Shown here: positions 8,170 to 17,968 of the stretch, in pieces
Numbering within the stretch: the stretch's first letter is position 1
Layout: the number at the start of each line of letters is the position of its first letter
Source: Gluconobacter sp. Dm-62
GTDB lineage: Bacteria > Pseudomonadota > Alphaproteobacteria > Acetobacterales > Acetobacteraceae
Assembly (NCBI RefSeq): GCF_018256155.1
Contig: NZ_JAERLY010000011.1
Coordinates: 1 to 64,000 of the forward strand
Direction of reading: 5' to 3'
Length of the DNA stretch: 64,000 bases
Notes under the pieces: model-generated
Told to the model about the DNA's origin: nothing
Databases searched by the model: none
The model's input: the letters and a program-made list of their open reading frames with translations, nothing else
Position numbers and translations under genes: made by a program

Positions 8170-9666
8170 TCAGGACAGGCTGACCGGTCGGGCCAGAGCC
8201 AGCAGGGCGTCGATATCCAGATGCTTCTCCAGATGATCTGCCCAGGCATCGAGCGCGGCCTCTACGACCTCATCATGATCCGCCATGACTGTCACCGGAC
8301 CTGCCAAGCGTGACAGAAGCGCTGCACACGCCGCCCCCGTCCCCAGCATGCCATGCAGATACGTTCCCCAGACCCGCCCATTCTGCGAGACCGCGCCTTC
8401 CGGACGCCCGGCAATGGTCGCAAACGGACGTCTACAGTCTGCCCCGACAGTCTGACCGGTATGGATTTCATACCCTGAAACGGGAATTCCCTCCGGCACA
8501 AGCTGCCCCATGACCTCGATGAGGCGCTTTTCGGATGTGAGAGACGTCTGCACCGCCAGCAGCCCGAGCCCCGGAGCGGTTCCGGCATTCCCCTCCGTGC
8601 CCAGCTCATCCGAAATTATCGTCCCGAGCATCTGGTAGCCGCCACAAATTCCGAGAACCCGGCCACCGTGACGGACATGGGCGTGCAGGTCGATATCCCA
8701 CCCCTGAGCGCGCATGAACGCCAGATCGGAGATCGTGGATTTAGATCCCGGCAGGATGACCAAATCACACGCAGGAAGCGGTTTCCCGGGTGAGACGATG
8801 ACAAGCGAGACATCCGGCCTCGCTGCAAGCGGGTCCAGATCGTCGAAATTGGCAATCATCGGCAGATGCGGCACCACGATCCGCAGCGCCCCGTCTCCCC
8901 GGCCTCCCGCTGGCAGATCTGCAGCATCTTCCGCCGGCAGATCGCGCAGTTGGGCAAGATACGGCACAAGACCAATCGCATCCCACCCCGTATGCATCGC
9001 AATCGCTTCCATCCCAGCCGAAAACAGGCCCGGATCCCCCCGCATCCGATTGACGATAAAGCCCTTGATGCGTGTCGCATCCTCACCGGGCAGAACCGTC
9101 TTCGTACCGACAAGGCTCGCGATCACGCCGCCCCGGTCGATATCACCGACCAGAACGACATCAATATCCGCCGCCTGCGCGAACCCCATATTGGCGATAT
9201 CACTAGCCCTGAGATTAACTTCCGAAGCCGACCCCGCCCCCTCGACAAGAACGATCTCAGCCTCGGAGGCAAGCATCCGAAACGCTCCCAAAACCTCCGG
9301 CATCAGACCCGGCTTGAGCGCCTGATAATCCCGCGCCCGGAATGCGCCACGCACCTGTCCCCGGACGACAAGCTGTGCACCTGTTTCGCTCTGGGGCTTG
9401 AGAAGCACCGGGTTCATGTCCACACTCGGGCGCACACCGCATGCCCGCGCCTGAAGCGCCTGAGCCCGGCCGATCTCGCCACCATCTGCTGTTACGGCCG
9501 CATTATTGGACATGTTCTGCGGCTTGAAAGGCCGAACCCGATATCCACGCCGCGTCAGCGCCCTTGCGATCCCGGCCACCAGCACGGACTTGCCAACGCT
9601 CGATCCCGTTCCCTGAAACATCAGGGCACGCGGCATCGGACCGGATGACGAGCCGGAAGCGGGCAT
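8170..9666 (-). CDS. cobQ: Cobyric acid synthase (glutamine-hydrolysing)
   Basis: CobQ amidates the b, d, e and g side chains of adenosylcobyrinate a,c-diamide. The 498-residue product starts with the ATP-binding domain ([19 protein letters not shown] near residues 20-40, NMSNNAAVT). It ends with a class I glutamine amidotransferase domain: nucleophile Cys in [10 protein letters not shown] and the His in GTYLHGML. Length is normal for the family. Its start touches the cobO stop, so cobB-cobO-cobQ form one translation-coupled block running leftwards. Confidence 0.93.
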   Translation of the reverse strand: MPASGSSSGPMPRALMFQGTGSSVGKSVLVAGIARALTRRGYRVRPFKPQNMSNNAAVTADGGEIGRAQALQARACGVRPSVDMNPVLLKPQSETGAQLVVRGQVRGAFRARDYQALKPGLMPEVLGAFRMLASEAEIVLVEGAGSASEVNLRASDIANMGFAQAADIDVVLVGDIDRGGVIASLVGTKTVLPGEDATRIKGFIVNRMRGDPGLFSAGMEAIAMHTGWDAIGLVPYLAQLRDLPAEDAADLPAGGRGDGALRIVVPHLPMIANFDDLDPLAARPDVSLVIVSPGKPLPACDLVILPGSKSTISDLAFMRAQGWDIDLHAHVRHGGRVLGICGGYQMLGTIISDELGTEGNAGTAPGLGLLAVQTSLTSEKRLIEVMGQLVPEGIPVSGYEIHTGQTVGADCRRPFATIAGRPEGAVSQNGRVWGTYLHGMLGTGAACAALLSRLAGPVTVMADHDEVVEAALDAWADHLEKHLDIDALLALARPVSLS

Positions 9667-10265
9667 CAGAACTCGAATCCCTGCTGTGCCTTCACACCCG
9701 CGGCGAAATGATGCTTCACCTGCGTCATTTCCGTCACCAGATCTGCCGCCTCGATCAGTGCAGGTTTCGCATTGCGCCCCGTAATGACGACATGCTGCAT
9801 GGCAGGGCGTGCCTGCAATGCCTCCAGCACGGTTTTCAGGTGCATGTAGTCGTAGCGGAGTGCGATATTCAGCTCATCAAGCACGACCAGCGCCACATCC
9901 TCACGCCGAAGCGCCTCTTCTGCCACGGCCCAGGCCCGCTCACAGGCCGCAATATCGCGGGCGCGGTCCTGAGTTTCCCAGGTAAAACCCTCTCCCATGG
10001 AATGCCATTCGACCAGATCGTCAAACCGTTCCAGTGCAGTCCGCTCTCCCGTGGACCAGGCCCCCTTGATGAACTGCACGATCACCACGCGCCGCCCATG
10101 CCCCAGGATCCGCAGCGCAAGCCCGAACGCCGCCGTGGATTTTCCCTTTCCCGGCCCGGTATGAACCGCCAGAACGCCCTTTTCGACTGTTTTCCCAGCG
10201 ACTTCCTCGTCCTGCACGGCCTTGCGTTTCTGCATCTTCTCGCGATGCCGATGTTCGTCGCTCAT
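9666..10265 (-). CDS. cobO: Cob(I)yrinic acid a,c-diamide adenosyltransferase
   Basis: CobO transfers the adenosyl group from ATP to the corrinoid cobalt. The ATG at 10265 gives 199 residues, the family's usual size; the longer frame up to 10427 overlaps the cobB end. A P-loop ([18 protein letters not shown]) lies near residues 35-52 and the Walker B-like [11 protein letters not shown] near 118-128. [11 protein letters not shown] and the C-terminal QQGFEF are also typical. It lies 10 bases downstream of cobB and overlaps cobQ. Confidence 0.93.
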   Translation of the reverse strand: MSDEHRHREKMQKRKAVQDEEVAGKTVEKGVLAVHTGPGKGKSTAAFGLALRILGHGRRVVIVQFIKGAWSTGERTALERFDDLVEWHSMGEGFTWETQDRARDIAACERAWAVAEEALRREDVALVVLDELNIALRYDYMHLKTVLEALQARPAMQHVVITGRNAKPALIEAADLVTEMTQVKHHFAAGVKAQQGFEF

Positions 10266-10275
10266 TGCAAAATCC

Positions 10276-11589
10276 TTACGCCCTATGGGCCATGACGTGA
10301 AAAAAAGATCCTGAAACCGGTCCGCGACGTCCACCGGCCGCTCCCAGATCACGCCCGGTTCCGTCCTGAAGATCTGCCAGTGGCGCATCTGTTCCCGCTT
10401 CGGCAACCTGCGAATAATGAAACTCATGCCCTCTCAGCACGGCCCCTGCCGTGCCAAGAGCACAGTCTTCGCGCAGCACAGCCTGCCGATACCCCAGGTT
10501 CATCCGTCTTCGGGCAAATGTCGTCACATGATCCAGAAGGCCGGTCATGGCATGCGTCTTGCCTTCGGCATCTTCCAGCGCGCGGCCAAGAACCATGAAG
10601 CCACCACATTCACCATGGACAGGACGGGTCTGCGCAAAGTCCACAAGGTGCTGTCTGAACAGGGCCGCAGATGCGAGCTTTGCGGCATGAAGTTCCGGAT
10701 ATCCACCCGGCAGCCAGCACGCATCACACGCATCATCCGGCCCTTCGTCAGCAAGTGGAGAAAACGGCACCAGTTCAGCACCAGCCTGCCGCCAGCCGCG
10801 CGCCAGATGACCATATAGGAAGGAAAATGCTGCATCATCCGCTACGGCGATGCGTTGGCCGGGTGGTTGGAGCGCAATGATGCCCTGATCCCTAACCGAT
10901 AATGGCGAAGCTGCCGTCAGAATGGCATCAAGATCCAGCGCCTCTTCTGCTCGAACGGTCAGCCGATCGAGCAGATCCGAAAGATTGCCGTGCTCCCGCG
11001 CCTGCACAAGCCCGAGATGCCGCTCCGGCAGCTGAAGTGTTGGATCCCGCCTGAACGCGCCGAGAACCGGCAATCCTGCCGCTGCAACTGCCGTTGCCGC
11101 CATGCTCAGATGCCGATCCGAAGCGACATGGTTCAGAATAACACCCGCGACCCTGACACGCGGATCAAACGTAGCAAATCCATGCGCAATGGCCGCTGCC
11201 GACTGCCCCTGCCCGGAAATATCGAGCACGAGAACAACCGGTATCCCGAAACGTGCCGCAATATCAGACGGAGCACCGCGTCCGTCTTGCGGCGCATTCA
11301 GCCCGTCGAACAGCCCCATGGAGGATTCCACAACCAGCAGCTCTGCATCCTGCGCCGCGCCCGCCAACAATGTTTCCAGCAATGCGGGCCCCATGGCCCA
11401 GCTATCCAGATTGAAACTCGGACGCCCGGTAACGACTTCATGAAAGGCCGGGTCGATATAATCCGGCCCGGTCTTGGCCGCCTGCACGGAAATCCCACGC
11501 TGCCTGAACGCGCCGAGCAGACCAAGCGTCGTCGTGGTCTTGCCGCCACCTGACCGCGGAGCGGCAATCATGATCGCGCGGGTTGTCAT
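10276..11589 (-). CDS. cobB: Cobyrinic acid a,c-diamide synthase
   Basis: This ATP- and glutamine-dependent enzyme amidates the a and c carboxylates. From the ATG at 11589 it has 437 residues. The N-terminal nucleotide-binding segment is APRSGGGKTTTTLGLLGAF. A C-terminal amidotransferase domain follows with Cys in VHGECGGFMVLG and His in GHEFHYS. In the aerobic route the substrate is hydrogenobyrinic acid, before cobalt insertion by CobN. It leads the cobB-cobO-cobQ block, and its start is only 65 bases from the divergent cbiD start. Confidence 0.92.
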   Translation of the reverse strand: MTTRAIMIAAPRSGGGKTTTTLGLLGAFRQRGISVQAAKTGPDYIDPAFHEVVTGRPSFNLDSWAMGPALLETLLAGAAQDAELLVVESSMGLFDGLNAPQDGRGAPSDIAARFGIPVVLVLDISGQGQSAAAIAHGFATFDPRVRVAGVILNHVASDRHLSMAATAVAAAGLPVLGAFRRDPTLQLPERHLGLVQAREHGNLSDLLDRLTVRAEEALDLDAILTAASPLSVRDQGIIALQPPGQRIAVADDAAFSFLYGHLARGWRQAGAELVPFSPLADEGPDDACDACWLPGGYPELHAAKLASAALFRQHLVDFAQTRPVHGECGGFMVLGRALEDAEGKTHAMTGLLDHVTTFARRRMNLGYRQAVLREDCALGTAGAVLRGHEFHYSQVAEAGTDAPLADLQDGTGRDLGAAGGRRGPVSGSFFHVMAHRA

Positions 11590-11654
11590 GCGGCCTGCCC
11601 CTGCCAGACGATATCCATCTCGCATTTGCGCAAAAAGCGCTTATCCTGCGCCCG

Positions 11655-12755
11655 ATGACGCCTGCCCCTACCCTGCGACGCGGATGGACGACCGGAAGCT
11701 GCGCTACCGCAGCGGCCAAAGCTGCCTGGACAGCGTTGCACACAGGCCAGTTCCCCGATCCGGTGACAATCACCCTGCCAAGCGGTACGCAGGTCGCATT
11801 CGCCCTGGCACAGCATGGCTGGAACGCGGGTGGTGCCTGGGCTGCCGTGGTCAAGGACGCCGGAGACGACCCGGATGTCACGCATGGCGCCCTGATCCGC
11901 GCCGATCTGCGGCACCTTCCGAAAAATTCCGGCATTCACTTCCGGGCCGGTGAGGGTGTGGGCACGATCACGCGCCCCGGCCTGCCCCTGCCGCCCGGTG
12001 AACCGGCCATCAACCCCGTCCCCCGCAGCATGATCCAGCAGGCCCTGACCGACATCACGGGTCCGCTGACAGACGCTGAAGTCCGGATTTCCGTTCCCGG
12101 TGGAGAAGCCCTCGCGTCCAGAACACTTAATGGACGTCTCGGAATTGTTGGCGGCCTGTCCATTCTGGGCACGACAGGCATCGTCGTACCATTTTCCTGT
12201 TCGGCATGGATCGACAGCATCCGACGCGGCATTGACGTGGCCCGCGCCATGAACATTCCCCACCTTGCCGCGGCGACAGGAGATGTCTCCGAACGCGCGG
12301 TACAGCAGCTTTACGGCCTGCCCGATACCGCACTCATCGAAATGGGAGATTTCGCAGGGGGCGTGCTGAAATACGTCCGTGACCATCCCGTCCCTCGCCT
12401 GACGATCGCTGGCGGACTGGCGAAAATGACCAAGCTCGCTCAGGGTCGTCTCGACCTGCATTCCAGACGCGGCCTGACGGATATGAATGCCCTTGCCGGG
12501 CTGGCCAGCCACGCCGGTGCTACACCTGCCATAGCCGCGAGCATCGACAGGATGCAGACCGTCGCCGAAGCTTTCCTGCTCTGCGCCGAACACAATATTC
12601 CCCTTGGCGACCACATCGCCCGGACGGCCTATGCGACTGCGAAGGACGTGCTCGGAAGCAGTCCAACCGAAATCGAGGTCCTGCTGTTCGATCGCTCCGG
12701 GGTGTGTCGGGGGCGAAGCCATCCGGATTGGGATCATGATCTGAAACGCCGGTGA
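11655..12755 (+). CDS. cbiD: CbiD-type precorrin-5 C1-methyltransferase
   Basis: CbiD is the SAM-dependent C1 methyltransferase best known from the anaerobic pathway (cobalt-precorrin-5B). The diagnostic N-terminal [18 protein letters not shown] lies within the first 25 residues of a 366-residue product starting at 11655. Later landmarks are [31 protein letters not shown] and [12 protein letters not shown]. In the aerobic pathway this step belongs to the unrelated CobF, which I do not find in the window, so CbiD probably stands in for it. The 3' end overlaps the convergent cobM by 22 bases. Confidence 0.92.
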   Translation: MTPAPTLRRGWTTGSCATAAAKAAWTALHTGQFPDPVTITLPSGTQVAFALAQHGWNAGGAWAAVVKDAGDDPDVTHGALIRADLRHLPKNSGIHFRAGEGVGTITRPGLPLPPGEPAINPVPRSMIQQALTDITGPLTDAEVRISVPGGEALASRTLNGRLGIVGGLSILGTTGIVVPFSCSAWIDSIRRGIDVARAMNIPHLAAATGDVSERAVQQLYGLPDTALIEMGDFAGGVLKYVRDHPVPRLTIAGGLAKMTKLAQGRLDLHSRRGLTDMNALAGLASHAGATPAIAASIDRMQTVAEAFLLCAEHNIPLGDHIARTAYATAKDVLGSSPTEIEVLLFDRSGVCRGRSHPDWDHDLKRR

Positions 12756-13486
12756 TAATCCGGGCTGTATAACGCGCTTTCCCGGAACTCGGACACGCCG
12801 AGCGCCGGGCCGACCATTACAAGCGCAGTCCGCTCCACGGGAGTCTCGGCCGCCCGGGCCAGCAGCGTGCCCAGCGTCGCCCGCACCACGACCTGATCCG
12901 GCCAGCTTGCCCGTGCGACAATGGCAGCGGTGCAGTCCGAGCCATAAAAAGGGATCAGTTCCGTCACGATCCGCTCCAGAGAGTGGATTGCAAGATGGAT
13001 GGCCAGCGTTGCCCCGGTCGCGGCATAGGCCGACAGCGTCTCCGATGCCGGCATTGAAGAGGCACGCCCGCTGACCCGGGTCAGAACAACTGTCTGCGCC
13101 ACTTCCGGAACAGTCAGTTCCCGCCCGAGAACGGATGCCGCAGCCGCAAAAGCCGGAACGCCGGGTGTCATGCTCCAGGGGATGCCCAGCCGATCAAGCC
13201 GACGCGTCTGTTCCGCAACCGCGCTATAAAGCGACAGGTCCCCTGAATGCAGCCGCGCAACGTCCTGTCCGCTCTCATGCGCCCGCACATATTCAGCTTC
13301 AATCGCGTCCAGCGACAAAGGCGCCGTATCCACCAGCCGCGCGTCTACGGGGCAGTGCACCAGCATCTCTTTTGGAACGATGGAACCCGCATACAGACAG
13401 ACCGGACAGGACGCGAGAATATCACGTCCCCGCAACGTCAACAGATCCGCCGCTCCTGGCCCTGCCCCGATAAAATGAACCGTCAT
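12734..13486 (-). CDS. cobM: Precorrin-4 C11-methyltransferase
   Basis: A tetrapyrrole methylase of 250 residues. The N-terminal [22 protein letters not shown] carries the SAM-binding glycine motif. [12 protein letters not shown] and the [13 protein letters not shown] stretch are typical of CobM/CbiF. CobM methylates C11 of precorrin-4 to give precorrin-5, the substrate of the C1 step encoded by the convergent cbiD. The cobE stop overlaps its start by 4 bases, giving a coupled cobL-cobE-cobM block. Confidence 0.92.
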   Translation of the reverse strand: MTVHFIGAGPGAADLLTLRGRDILASCPVCLYAGSIVPKEMLVHCPVDARLVDTAPLSLDAIEAEYVRAHESGQDVARLHSGDLSLYSAVAEQTRRLDRLGIPWSMTPGVPAFAAAASVLGRELTVPEVAQTVVLTRVSGRASSMPASETLSAYAATGATLAIHLAIHSLERIVTELIPFYGSDCTAAIVARASWPDQVVVRATLGTLLARAAETPVERTALVMVGPALGVSEFRESALYSPDYHRRFRS

Positions 13487-13866
13487 GAAAGGCCTTCCTC
13501 AGCAATCGCCAGAGCACAGGTCACGTTGCCCAGTGTCTGGCGCGGCACACAAAGCAGCGCCGCCATCCCACCCGCAGCAGCCAGAGCACAGCCCTCCGCA
13601 ACCGAGGCATAACCGGTGCTCTGTAAAGCCCGCTCCGATCGGGTCGGGCAGACGCTCTGCACTCCTGAGAGTGCAGGATCGTCAACAATCTGGAGCTGTA
13701 GAGCCAATTGTCGTGCAACATCCGACACAGCAGGCTCCTCCGCTCTGAAAAACGGAACAGCCAGAAGTTCAGCCACCTTCCCCAACTGACTTTCCGCCAG
13801 TCGAAGGCAGGCTATGATCTCATCAGTCCTGACACCCGGACGACACCCGATCCCGGCAACAATCAT
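13483..13866 (-). CDS. cobE: CobE (CbiG C-terminal-domain-like protein)
   Basis: This 127-residue protein matches the stand-alone CobE form of the CbiG C-terminal domain. It begins [16 protein letters not shown] and later has [17 protein letters not shown] and [13 protein letters not shown]. CbiG opens the ring-A lactone and releases the C2 unit in the anaerobic pathway. CobE lacks the rest of CbiG and its exact role in aerobic organisms is unsettled. Here it is translationally coupled to cobL upstream and cobM downstream, and occurs with CbiD instead of CobF, which may matter for how the C2 fragment leaves. Confidence 0.85.
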   Translation of the reverse strand: MIVAGIGCRPGVRTDEIIACLRLAESQLGKVAELLAVPFFRAEEPAVSDVARQLALQLQIVDDPALSGVQSVCPTRSERALQSTGYASVAEGCALAAAGGMAALLCVPRQTLGNVTCALAIAEEGLS

Positions 13867-15095
13867 GCGACAGTCCCCTTCACGACCACGAACTGCGTCA
13901 CCCGCATGGCCGGTCGAAACGCGTGCAGGCGTCCCACGCCATCCAGCCGTTCCACGCCCAGCCGCAGCAGTGTGCCTCCCAGTTCTGAACAGGCACGGGC
14001 CAGAACCTGCTCTCCCTCAAGCGTCACGGCATTGGCAACCAGTCGCCCACCTGGGCGCAAGGCCTGCCATACCGTCTCAAGGCAGCCGGGCACCGTGAGG
14101 CCGCCGCCAATAAATGCCGCGTCCGGCTGTTCCAACCCCGCCAGAATATCCGGCGCACGCCCGGCAATACATCGGAGTCCCGGCACCCCAAGCGCCAGAG
14201 CATTACGTCCGATCCGCGCCAGCCGCCCATCATGCTGCTCAATGGCAATTGTCCGACAGCTGGCGCCCCGCAACATCCATTCAATGCCGACCGATCCTGC
14301 CCCCGCCCCCACGTCCCACAACAGCTCTCCGGCCCGTGGTGCGAGTGACGACAGCGTCACGGCGCGGATTTCGCGCTTGGTGATCTGCCCGTCATGCTCG
14401 AACACATCATCATCCAACCCACACGAAAGTGGTACGGCTCGGGCCTTGGATGTTGCGACAGCGTCTATCGCAACAAGGTTCAGGGCCGCTGTCTCCGGAA
14501 TCCCAACATCTGCCGTCACCGAGTGAACCCGCTCATCCGGCCCGCCAAGAGCCTCCAGAACATGCAGCGTCGAACGCCCGAACCCCTGCGCCGTCAGAAA
14601 TCGCGCCAGAGTGCCCGGTGTTGTGCCATCAGCGGACAGGACAAGAAGCCGCGCACCATTCTGCAGGAATGGCGCAACGGTCTCGATCGGCCGCCCGCAC
14701 AGCGACAGAACCCGCACATCCTGCTGCGCCCAGCCAAGACGGGCACAGGCCAGCGAGACACAGGATACGGACGGCACACAGATCATCTCGCAAGCAGAAA
14801 CATGTCGCGCCAGCACCGAACCCACGCCGAAAAAGAACGGATCGCCTGACGCCAGAACCAAGGTTGGCTGGCCCCGGCGCGCCAGCACCTGCGCCACACC
14901 TTCGGAAAAAGGTGATGGCCAGACAATCTCGTCACCATGGATCAACGCTCTGGCCAGAGCCAGATGCCGGACTCCTCCAATCACGTAAGGAGCCTGCTCC
15001 AGCATCAGCCGCGCCGCTGGAGAAAGTCCCTCGACACCATCTTCGCCAATGCCGATAATTTGCAGCCATGGACCATTCACGGGATCAGGCATCAT
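13863..15095 (-). CDS. cobL: Precorrin-6Y C5,15-methyltransferase (CbiE-CbiT fusion)
   Basis: The 410-residue protein joins two methyltransferases. Residues about 1-205 are CbiE-like (LQIIGIGEDGVEGLSPAARLML; VLASGDPFFFGVGSVLAR). Residues about 235-410 are a class I Rossmann methyltransferase of the CbiT type, with SAM motif LLWDVGAGAGSVGIEWMLRG. The fused enzyme methylates C5 and C15 and decarboxylates the C12 acetate to give precorrin-8X. It starts only 26 bases from the divergent cobK start, so their promoters must overlap. Confidence 0.93.
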   Translation of the reverse strand: MMPDPVNGPWLQIIGIGEDGVEGLSPAARLMLEQAPYVIGGVRHLALARALIHGDEIVWPSPFSEGVAQVLARRGQPTLVLASGDPFFFGVGSVLARHVSACEMICVPSVSCVSLACARLGWAQQDVRVLSLCGRPIETVAPFLQNGARLLVLSADGTTPGTLARFLTAQGFGRSTLHVLEALGGPDERVHSVTADVGIPETAALNLVAIDAVATSKARAVPLSCGLDDDVFEHDGQITKREIRAVTLSSLAPRAGELLWDVGAGAGSVGIEWMLRGASCRTIAIEQHDGRLARIGRNALALGVPGLRCIAGRAPDILAGLEQPDAAFIGGGLTVPGCLETVWQALRPGGRLVANAVTLEGEQVLARACSELGGTLLRLGVERLDGVGRLHAFRPAMRVTQFVVVKGTVA

Positions 15096-15121
15096 GCTTT
15101 CCCACCGAGTATGGAGAGAAA

Positions 15122-15862
15122 ATGCGGGTTCTGATCCTTGGCGGCACTACGGAAGCACGCCTTCTGATGGCTCTGCTTGAAAACAGGCCCGACATCACAG
15201 CCATTTTCTCGCTCGCCGGAGCCACGAAAGTCCCGGTTCTTCCCAACGCCCAGACCCGCATTGGCGGCTTTGGGGGCATCGATGGTCTGAAAGACTATCT
15301 TCTGAACCACGACATTCAGGCTGTCATCGATGCCACCCATCCCTTTGCCGCAACGATGAGCAGCAATGCCGCTGAAGCCTGTGCAAGCCTCGGACTGCCA
15401 CTTCTCAGGCTTAAACGCCCGGCCTGGGTGCCCACCGCAAAGGATCAGTGGATCACCGTCCCGGACCTGCATCATGCCGCTCTGGCCCTCGGAGAGACGT
15501 CCCGGCGCGTTTTCCTGACAACGGGACGAAAGGACCTGACGTCCTTTCAAGCCAGCCCACAACATCACTACCTGATCCGCAGCATCGACGCGCCTGAACC
15601 TGCGTCGCTGCCGCCCAGCGCCACTGTCGTGCTGAGCCGGCCGCCCTATACGCTCGCGTCTGAACTCAGCCTGATGCGCGAGCACGGAACGGACATTCTG
15701 GTCACCAAAAATGCCGGGTCGGAGTCCACTAAAGCCAAGCTCGACGCGGCAAGAGCGCTCGGGCTGCCCGTCATCATGGTGCAACGACCAACCCTGCCCC
15801 CTGTCAGAACTGCGGATACGCCCCAGAGCGCTCTCCAGTGGCTGGAAAAACTGGCTCATTGA
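15122..15862 (+). CDS. cobK: Precorrin-6A reductase
   Basis: CobK reduces precorrin-6A to precorrin-6B with NADPH. The start is the ATG at 15122 behind a GGAGAG site, giving 246 residues (MRVLILGGTTEARLL). VIDATHPFAATMSSNA, FLTTGRKDL and ILVTKNAGSES... are conserved family stretches. Like cbiB and cbiD it is a single plus-strand gene: divergent from cobL by 26 bases and overlapping the convergent cobJ 3' end by 7 bases. Confidence 0.9.
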   Translation: MRVLILGGTTEARLLMALLENRPDITAIFSLAGATKVPVLPNAQTRIGGFGGIDGLKDYLLNHDIQAVIDATHPFAATMSSNAAEACASLGLPLLRLKRPAWVPTAKDQWITVPDLHHAALALGETSRRVFLTTGRKDLTSFQASPQHHYLIRSIDAPEPASLPPSATVVLSRPPYTLASELSLMREHGTDILVTKNAGSESTKAKLDAARALGLPVIMVQRPTLPPVRTADTPQSALQWLEKLAH

Positions 15863-16608
15863 GGAACCTTGCGGAATGTATAAAGCCACGCGCTGCCATC
15901 ATCGCGCATGATCCGCCGCGTCAGCGGACAGCCCACCAGAACCAGCGTGCTCATATCGACCTGTTCCGGATCAGCAGTCTCCAGCGTGGCCAGCAGAACC
16001 CTCTCATCGGTGCGTCCAATCGCGCGCGCAAAAGCCACAGGAATATCCAGAGGCAGAACGTCCCGCAGAACAGCCAATGCTTCTCCAAGCTGCCAGGGAC
16101 GGGCTTTCGAGCGCGGATTGTAAAGCGCAATCACGAACCCGGCCTGCGCTGCAAGCCGCAGCCGCCGACACACGACCTCCCAGGGTTTGAGGTTGTCCGA
16201 CAGCGACATGACACAGAAATCACCTCCCAGAGGTGCCCCGATCCGCGCTGCTGCGGCGAGCACGGCACTGATTCCCGGAACAACGTGAATATCAAGACCA
16301 CGCCATTCCGGAGGGCCGTTTTCAATGGCCTCGAACACCGCACTGGCCATCCCGAACACACCGGCATCACCACCGGACACAACGGCCACACGCCGCCCCT
16401 GCATCGCCATTTCGAGTGCGTGACGGGCCCGGTCCAGTTCCACCCTGTTATCGGACTGATGCCGCACAACATGGGCTGGAGCCTGTACCCGGCTGACATA
16501 GGGACCATAGCCCACCAGATCCGTCGCTTCTGCCAAAGCGTTCTGCGCCTCTGGCGTCAGCTGGTCCGGATTGCCGGGTCCAAGCCCGATGATCGACAGC
16601 CGCGTCAT
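15856..16608 (-). CDS. cobJ: Precorrin-3B C17-methyltransferase
   Basis: CobJ methylates C17 and contracts the macrocycle, giving precorrin-4. The 250-residue tetrapyrrole methylase has LSIIGLGPGNPDQLTPEAQNAL at the N-terminus, LVGYGPYVSRV, and VVSGGDAGVFGMASAVFEA, all characteristic of CobJ/CbiH. It is the last gene of the long minus-strand operon, overlaps cobI by 4 bases and overlaps cobK tail-to-tail. Confidence 0.93.
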   Translation of the reverse strand: MTRLSIIGLGPGNPDQLTPEAQNALAEATDLVGYGPYVSRVQAPAHVVRHQSDNRVELDRARHALEMAMQGRRVAVVSGGDAGVFGMASAVFEAIENGPPEWRGLDIHVVPGISAVLAAAARIGAPLGGDFCVMSLSDNLKPWEVVCRRLRLAAQAGFVIALYNPRSKARPWQLGEALAVLRDVLPLDIPVAFARAIGRTDERVLLATLETADPEQVDMSTLVLVGCPLTRRIMRDDGSAWLYTFRKVPQ

Positions 16609-17330
16609 CTTACGCCCCGCCGACCGGGCAGCAGCACCAGCGAAAAATACGGTGCCGGCCCCTCTTTTTCAGCAAGCTTCAGAACCTTTGCATCGTCCTG
16701 GGTGCCGCGCTCGACATAGACCGCTTCGCTCTCCCGCCCCGCTTTTTCCAGCGCAGTCCGAAGCTTGGGCAGATTGCGTCCGAGCTTCATGACAACAGCC
16801 GCATCGGCCCGGTGCAGCCAGTCCGTCAGATCGTTTTCCGGCATCGTGGCAGGCAGGACACACAACACATCATCGCCATGCGTCATGGGAACGGAGGCTT
16901 CCGCCCAGCAGCCACCCATCCCCGTAATCCCGGGGACGATCTCAACCTTCAGCCGATCCTTCAGGCGGTCGAACAGATACATGGCAGAGCCGTAAAGGAA
17001 CGGGTCTCCTTCACACAGCAGCACGACGCTGCGTCCGGCAGGAGCTTCTCTCAGAACCTGCAAGGCACAGTTATCGTAAAAAGCATTCATGTCCTGATGA
17101 TAGCTTGGCTCGCCCACCGAGCGTTCCGTCGTGAACGGATACGCAAAACGGAGCTCCTTCGCGCTTTCTCCGATATGAGCATCCGCAATCCGGCGCGCAT
17201 GGCCCATCCGGTCATGCCGACAGAAGTAAGCCACCACATCCGCATTCTCGACCAGACGGGCTGCCTTGAGCGTCAGCAGTTCCGGATCTCCCGGTCCTAC
17301 CCCGACGATGTGGAAAATCCCCGCACTCAT
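16605..17330 (-). CDS. cobI: Precorrin-2 C20-methyltransferase
   Basis: The 241-residue tetrapyrrole methylase commits precorrin-2 to cobalamin by methylating C20. [32 protein letters not shown] opens the protein, and [21 protein letters not shown] is the second SAM-site signature. The enzyme that makes precorrin-2 (CobA-type uroporphyrinogen methyltransferase) is not in the window. It overlaps cobH and cobJ by 4 bases each. Confidence 0.93.
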   Translation of the reverse strand: MSAGIFHIVGVGPGDPELLTLKAARLVENADVVAYFCRHDRMGHARRIADAHIGESAKELRFAYPFTTERSVGEPSYHQDMNAFYDNCALQVLREAPAGRSVVLLCEGDPFLYGSAMYLFDRLKDRLKVEIVPGITGMGGCWAEASVPMTHGDDVLCVLPATMPENDLTDWLHRADAAVVMKLGRNLPKLRTALEKAGRESEAVYVERGTQDDAKVLKLAEKEGPAPYFSLVLLPGRRGVR

Positions 17331-17968
17331 TCGATTTCACTCGCAAGAGCATTGATCGCAGCAGCAGCCATCGCACTTCCACCCAAACGCCCCCTGACCA
17401 CCACATGCGGCAGATCCTCACGAAGCAGCAGGGCATCCTTGGATTCCGCAGCGCCAACGAAGCCAACCGGCATCCCGATGATCGCAGCAGGACGCGGGGC
17501 GCCTGCATCGATCAGCTCCAGCAGATGGAAAAGCGCTGTAGGGGCGTTTCCAATGGCGACCACAGCTCCCTCAAGCCTGTCCTCCCACAGATCCAGCGCA
17601 GCAGCAGAACGCGTATTGCCGATGGACCGCGCCAGTTCCGGGGTTCGGCTGTCGCGAAGCGTGCAGATCACATTATTTTCGGCGGGCAGACGCGCACGGG
17701 TAATGCCATGCGCGACCATCTCCGAATCACACAGGACAGGAGCTCCCGCCCGCAACGCGGAGCGCGCACGCGACACCAGATCCCTCGTCATTGAGACGGA
17801 GGACGACACTCCAACCATCCCGCAGGCATGAATAATCCGGACCACGATCCCGGCCTGCTCCGGCGTGAAGGCCGACAGATCCGCTTCGGCACGAATGGTC
17901 GCAAAGGACCGCTCATAAATAGCCGCGCCATCGTGAATATAATCGTAAGTCGTTCCTGTAGCAGTCAC
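17327..17968 (-). CDS. cobH: Precorrin-8X methylmutase
   Basis: CobH moves the C11 methyl group to C12, giving hydrogenobyrinic acid. The 213-residue product has the conserved [10 protein letters not shown] with His47, corresponding to the family's active-site histidine. [25 protein letters not shown] and the C-terminal GVRGRLGG-like [14 protein letters not shown] are also typical. It overlaps cobG and cobI by 4 bases. Confidence 0.93.
   Translation of the reverse strand: MTATGTTYDYIHDGAAIYERSFATIRAEADLSAFTPEQAGIVVRIIHACGMVGVSSSVSMTRDLVSRARSALRAGAPVLCDSEMVAHGITRARLPAENNVICTLRDSRTPELARSIGNTRSAAALDLWEDRLEGAVVAIGNAPTALFHLLELIDAGAPRPAAIIGMPVGFVGAAESKDALLLREDLPHVVVRGRLGGSAMAAAAINALASEIE

Noticed and set aside
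11586-12737. A 383-residue minus-strand frame opposite cbiD that would bridge cobM and cobB
   Set aside because: Joining the neighbouring minus-strand blocks through this frame is tempting, but the CbiD protein on the plus strand carries its diagnostic motif while the antisense product carries none.
15838-16719. A 293-residue plus-strand frame downstream of cobK, opposite cobJ
   Set aside because: It overlaps the clear cobJ gene entirely and its composition is that of a shadow frame.
16812-17831. A 339-residue plus-strand frame opposite cobI and cobH
   Set aside because: Both minus-strand genes are certain from their motifs and the antisense product shows no family resemblance.
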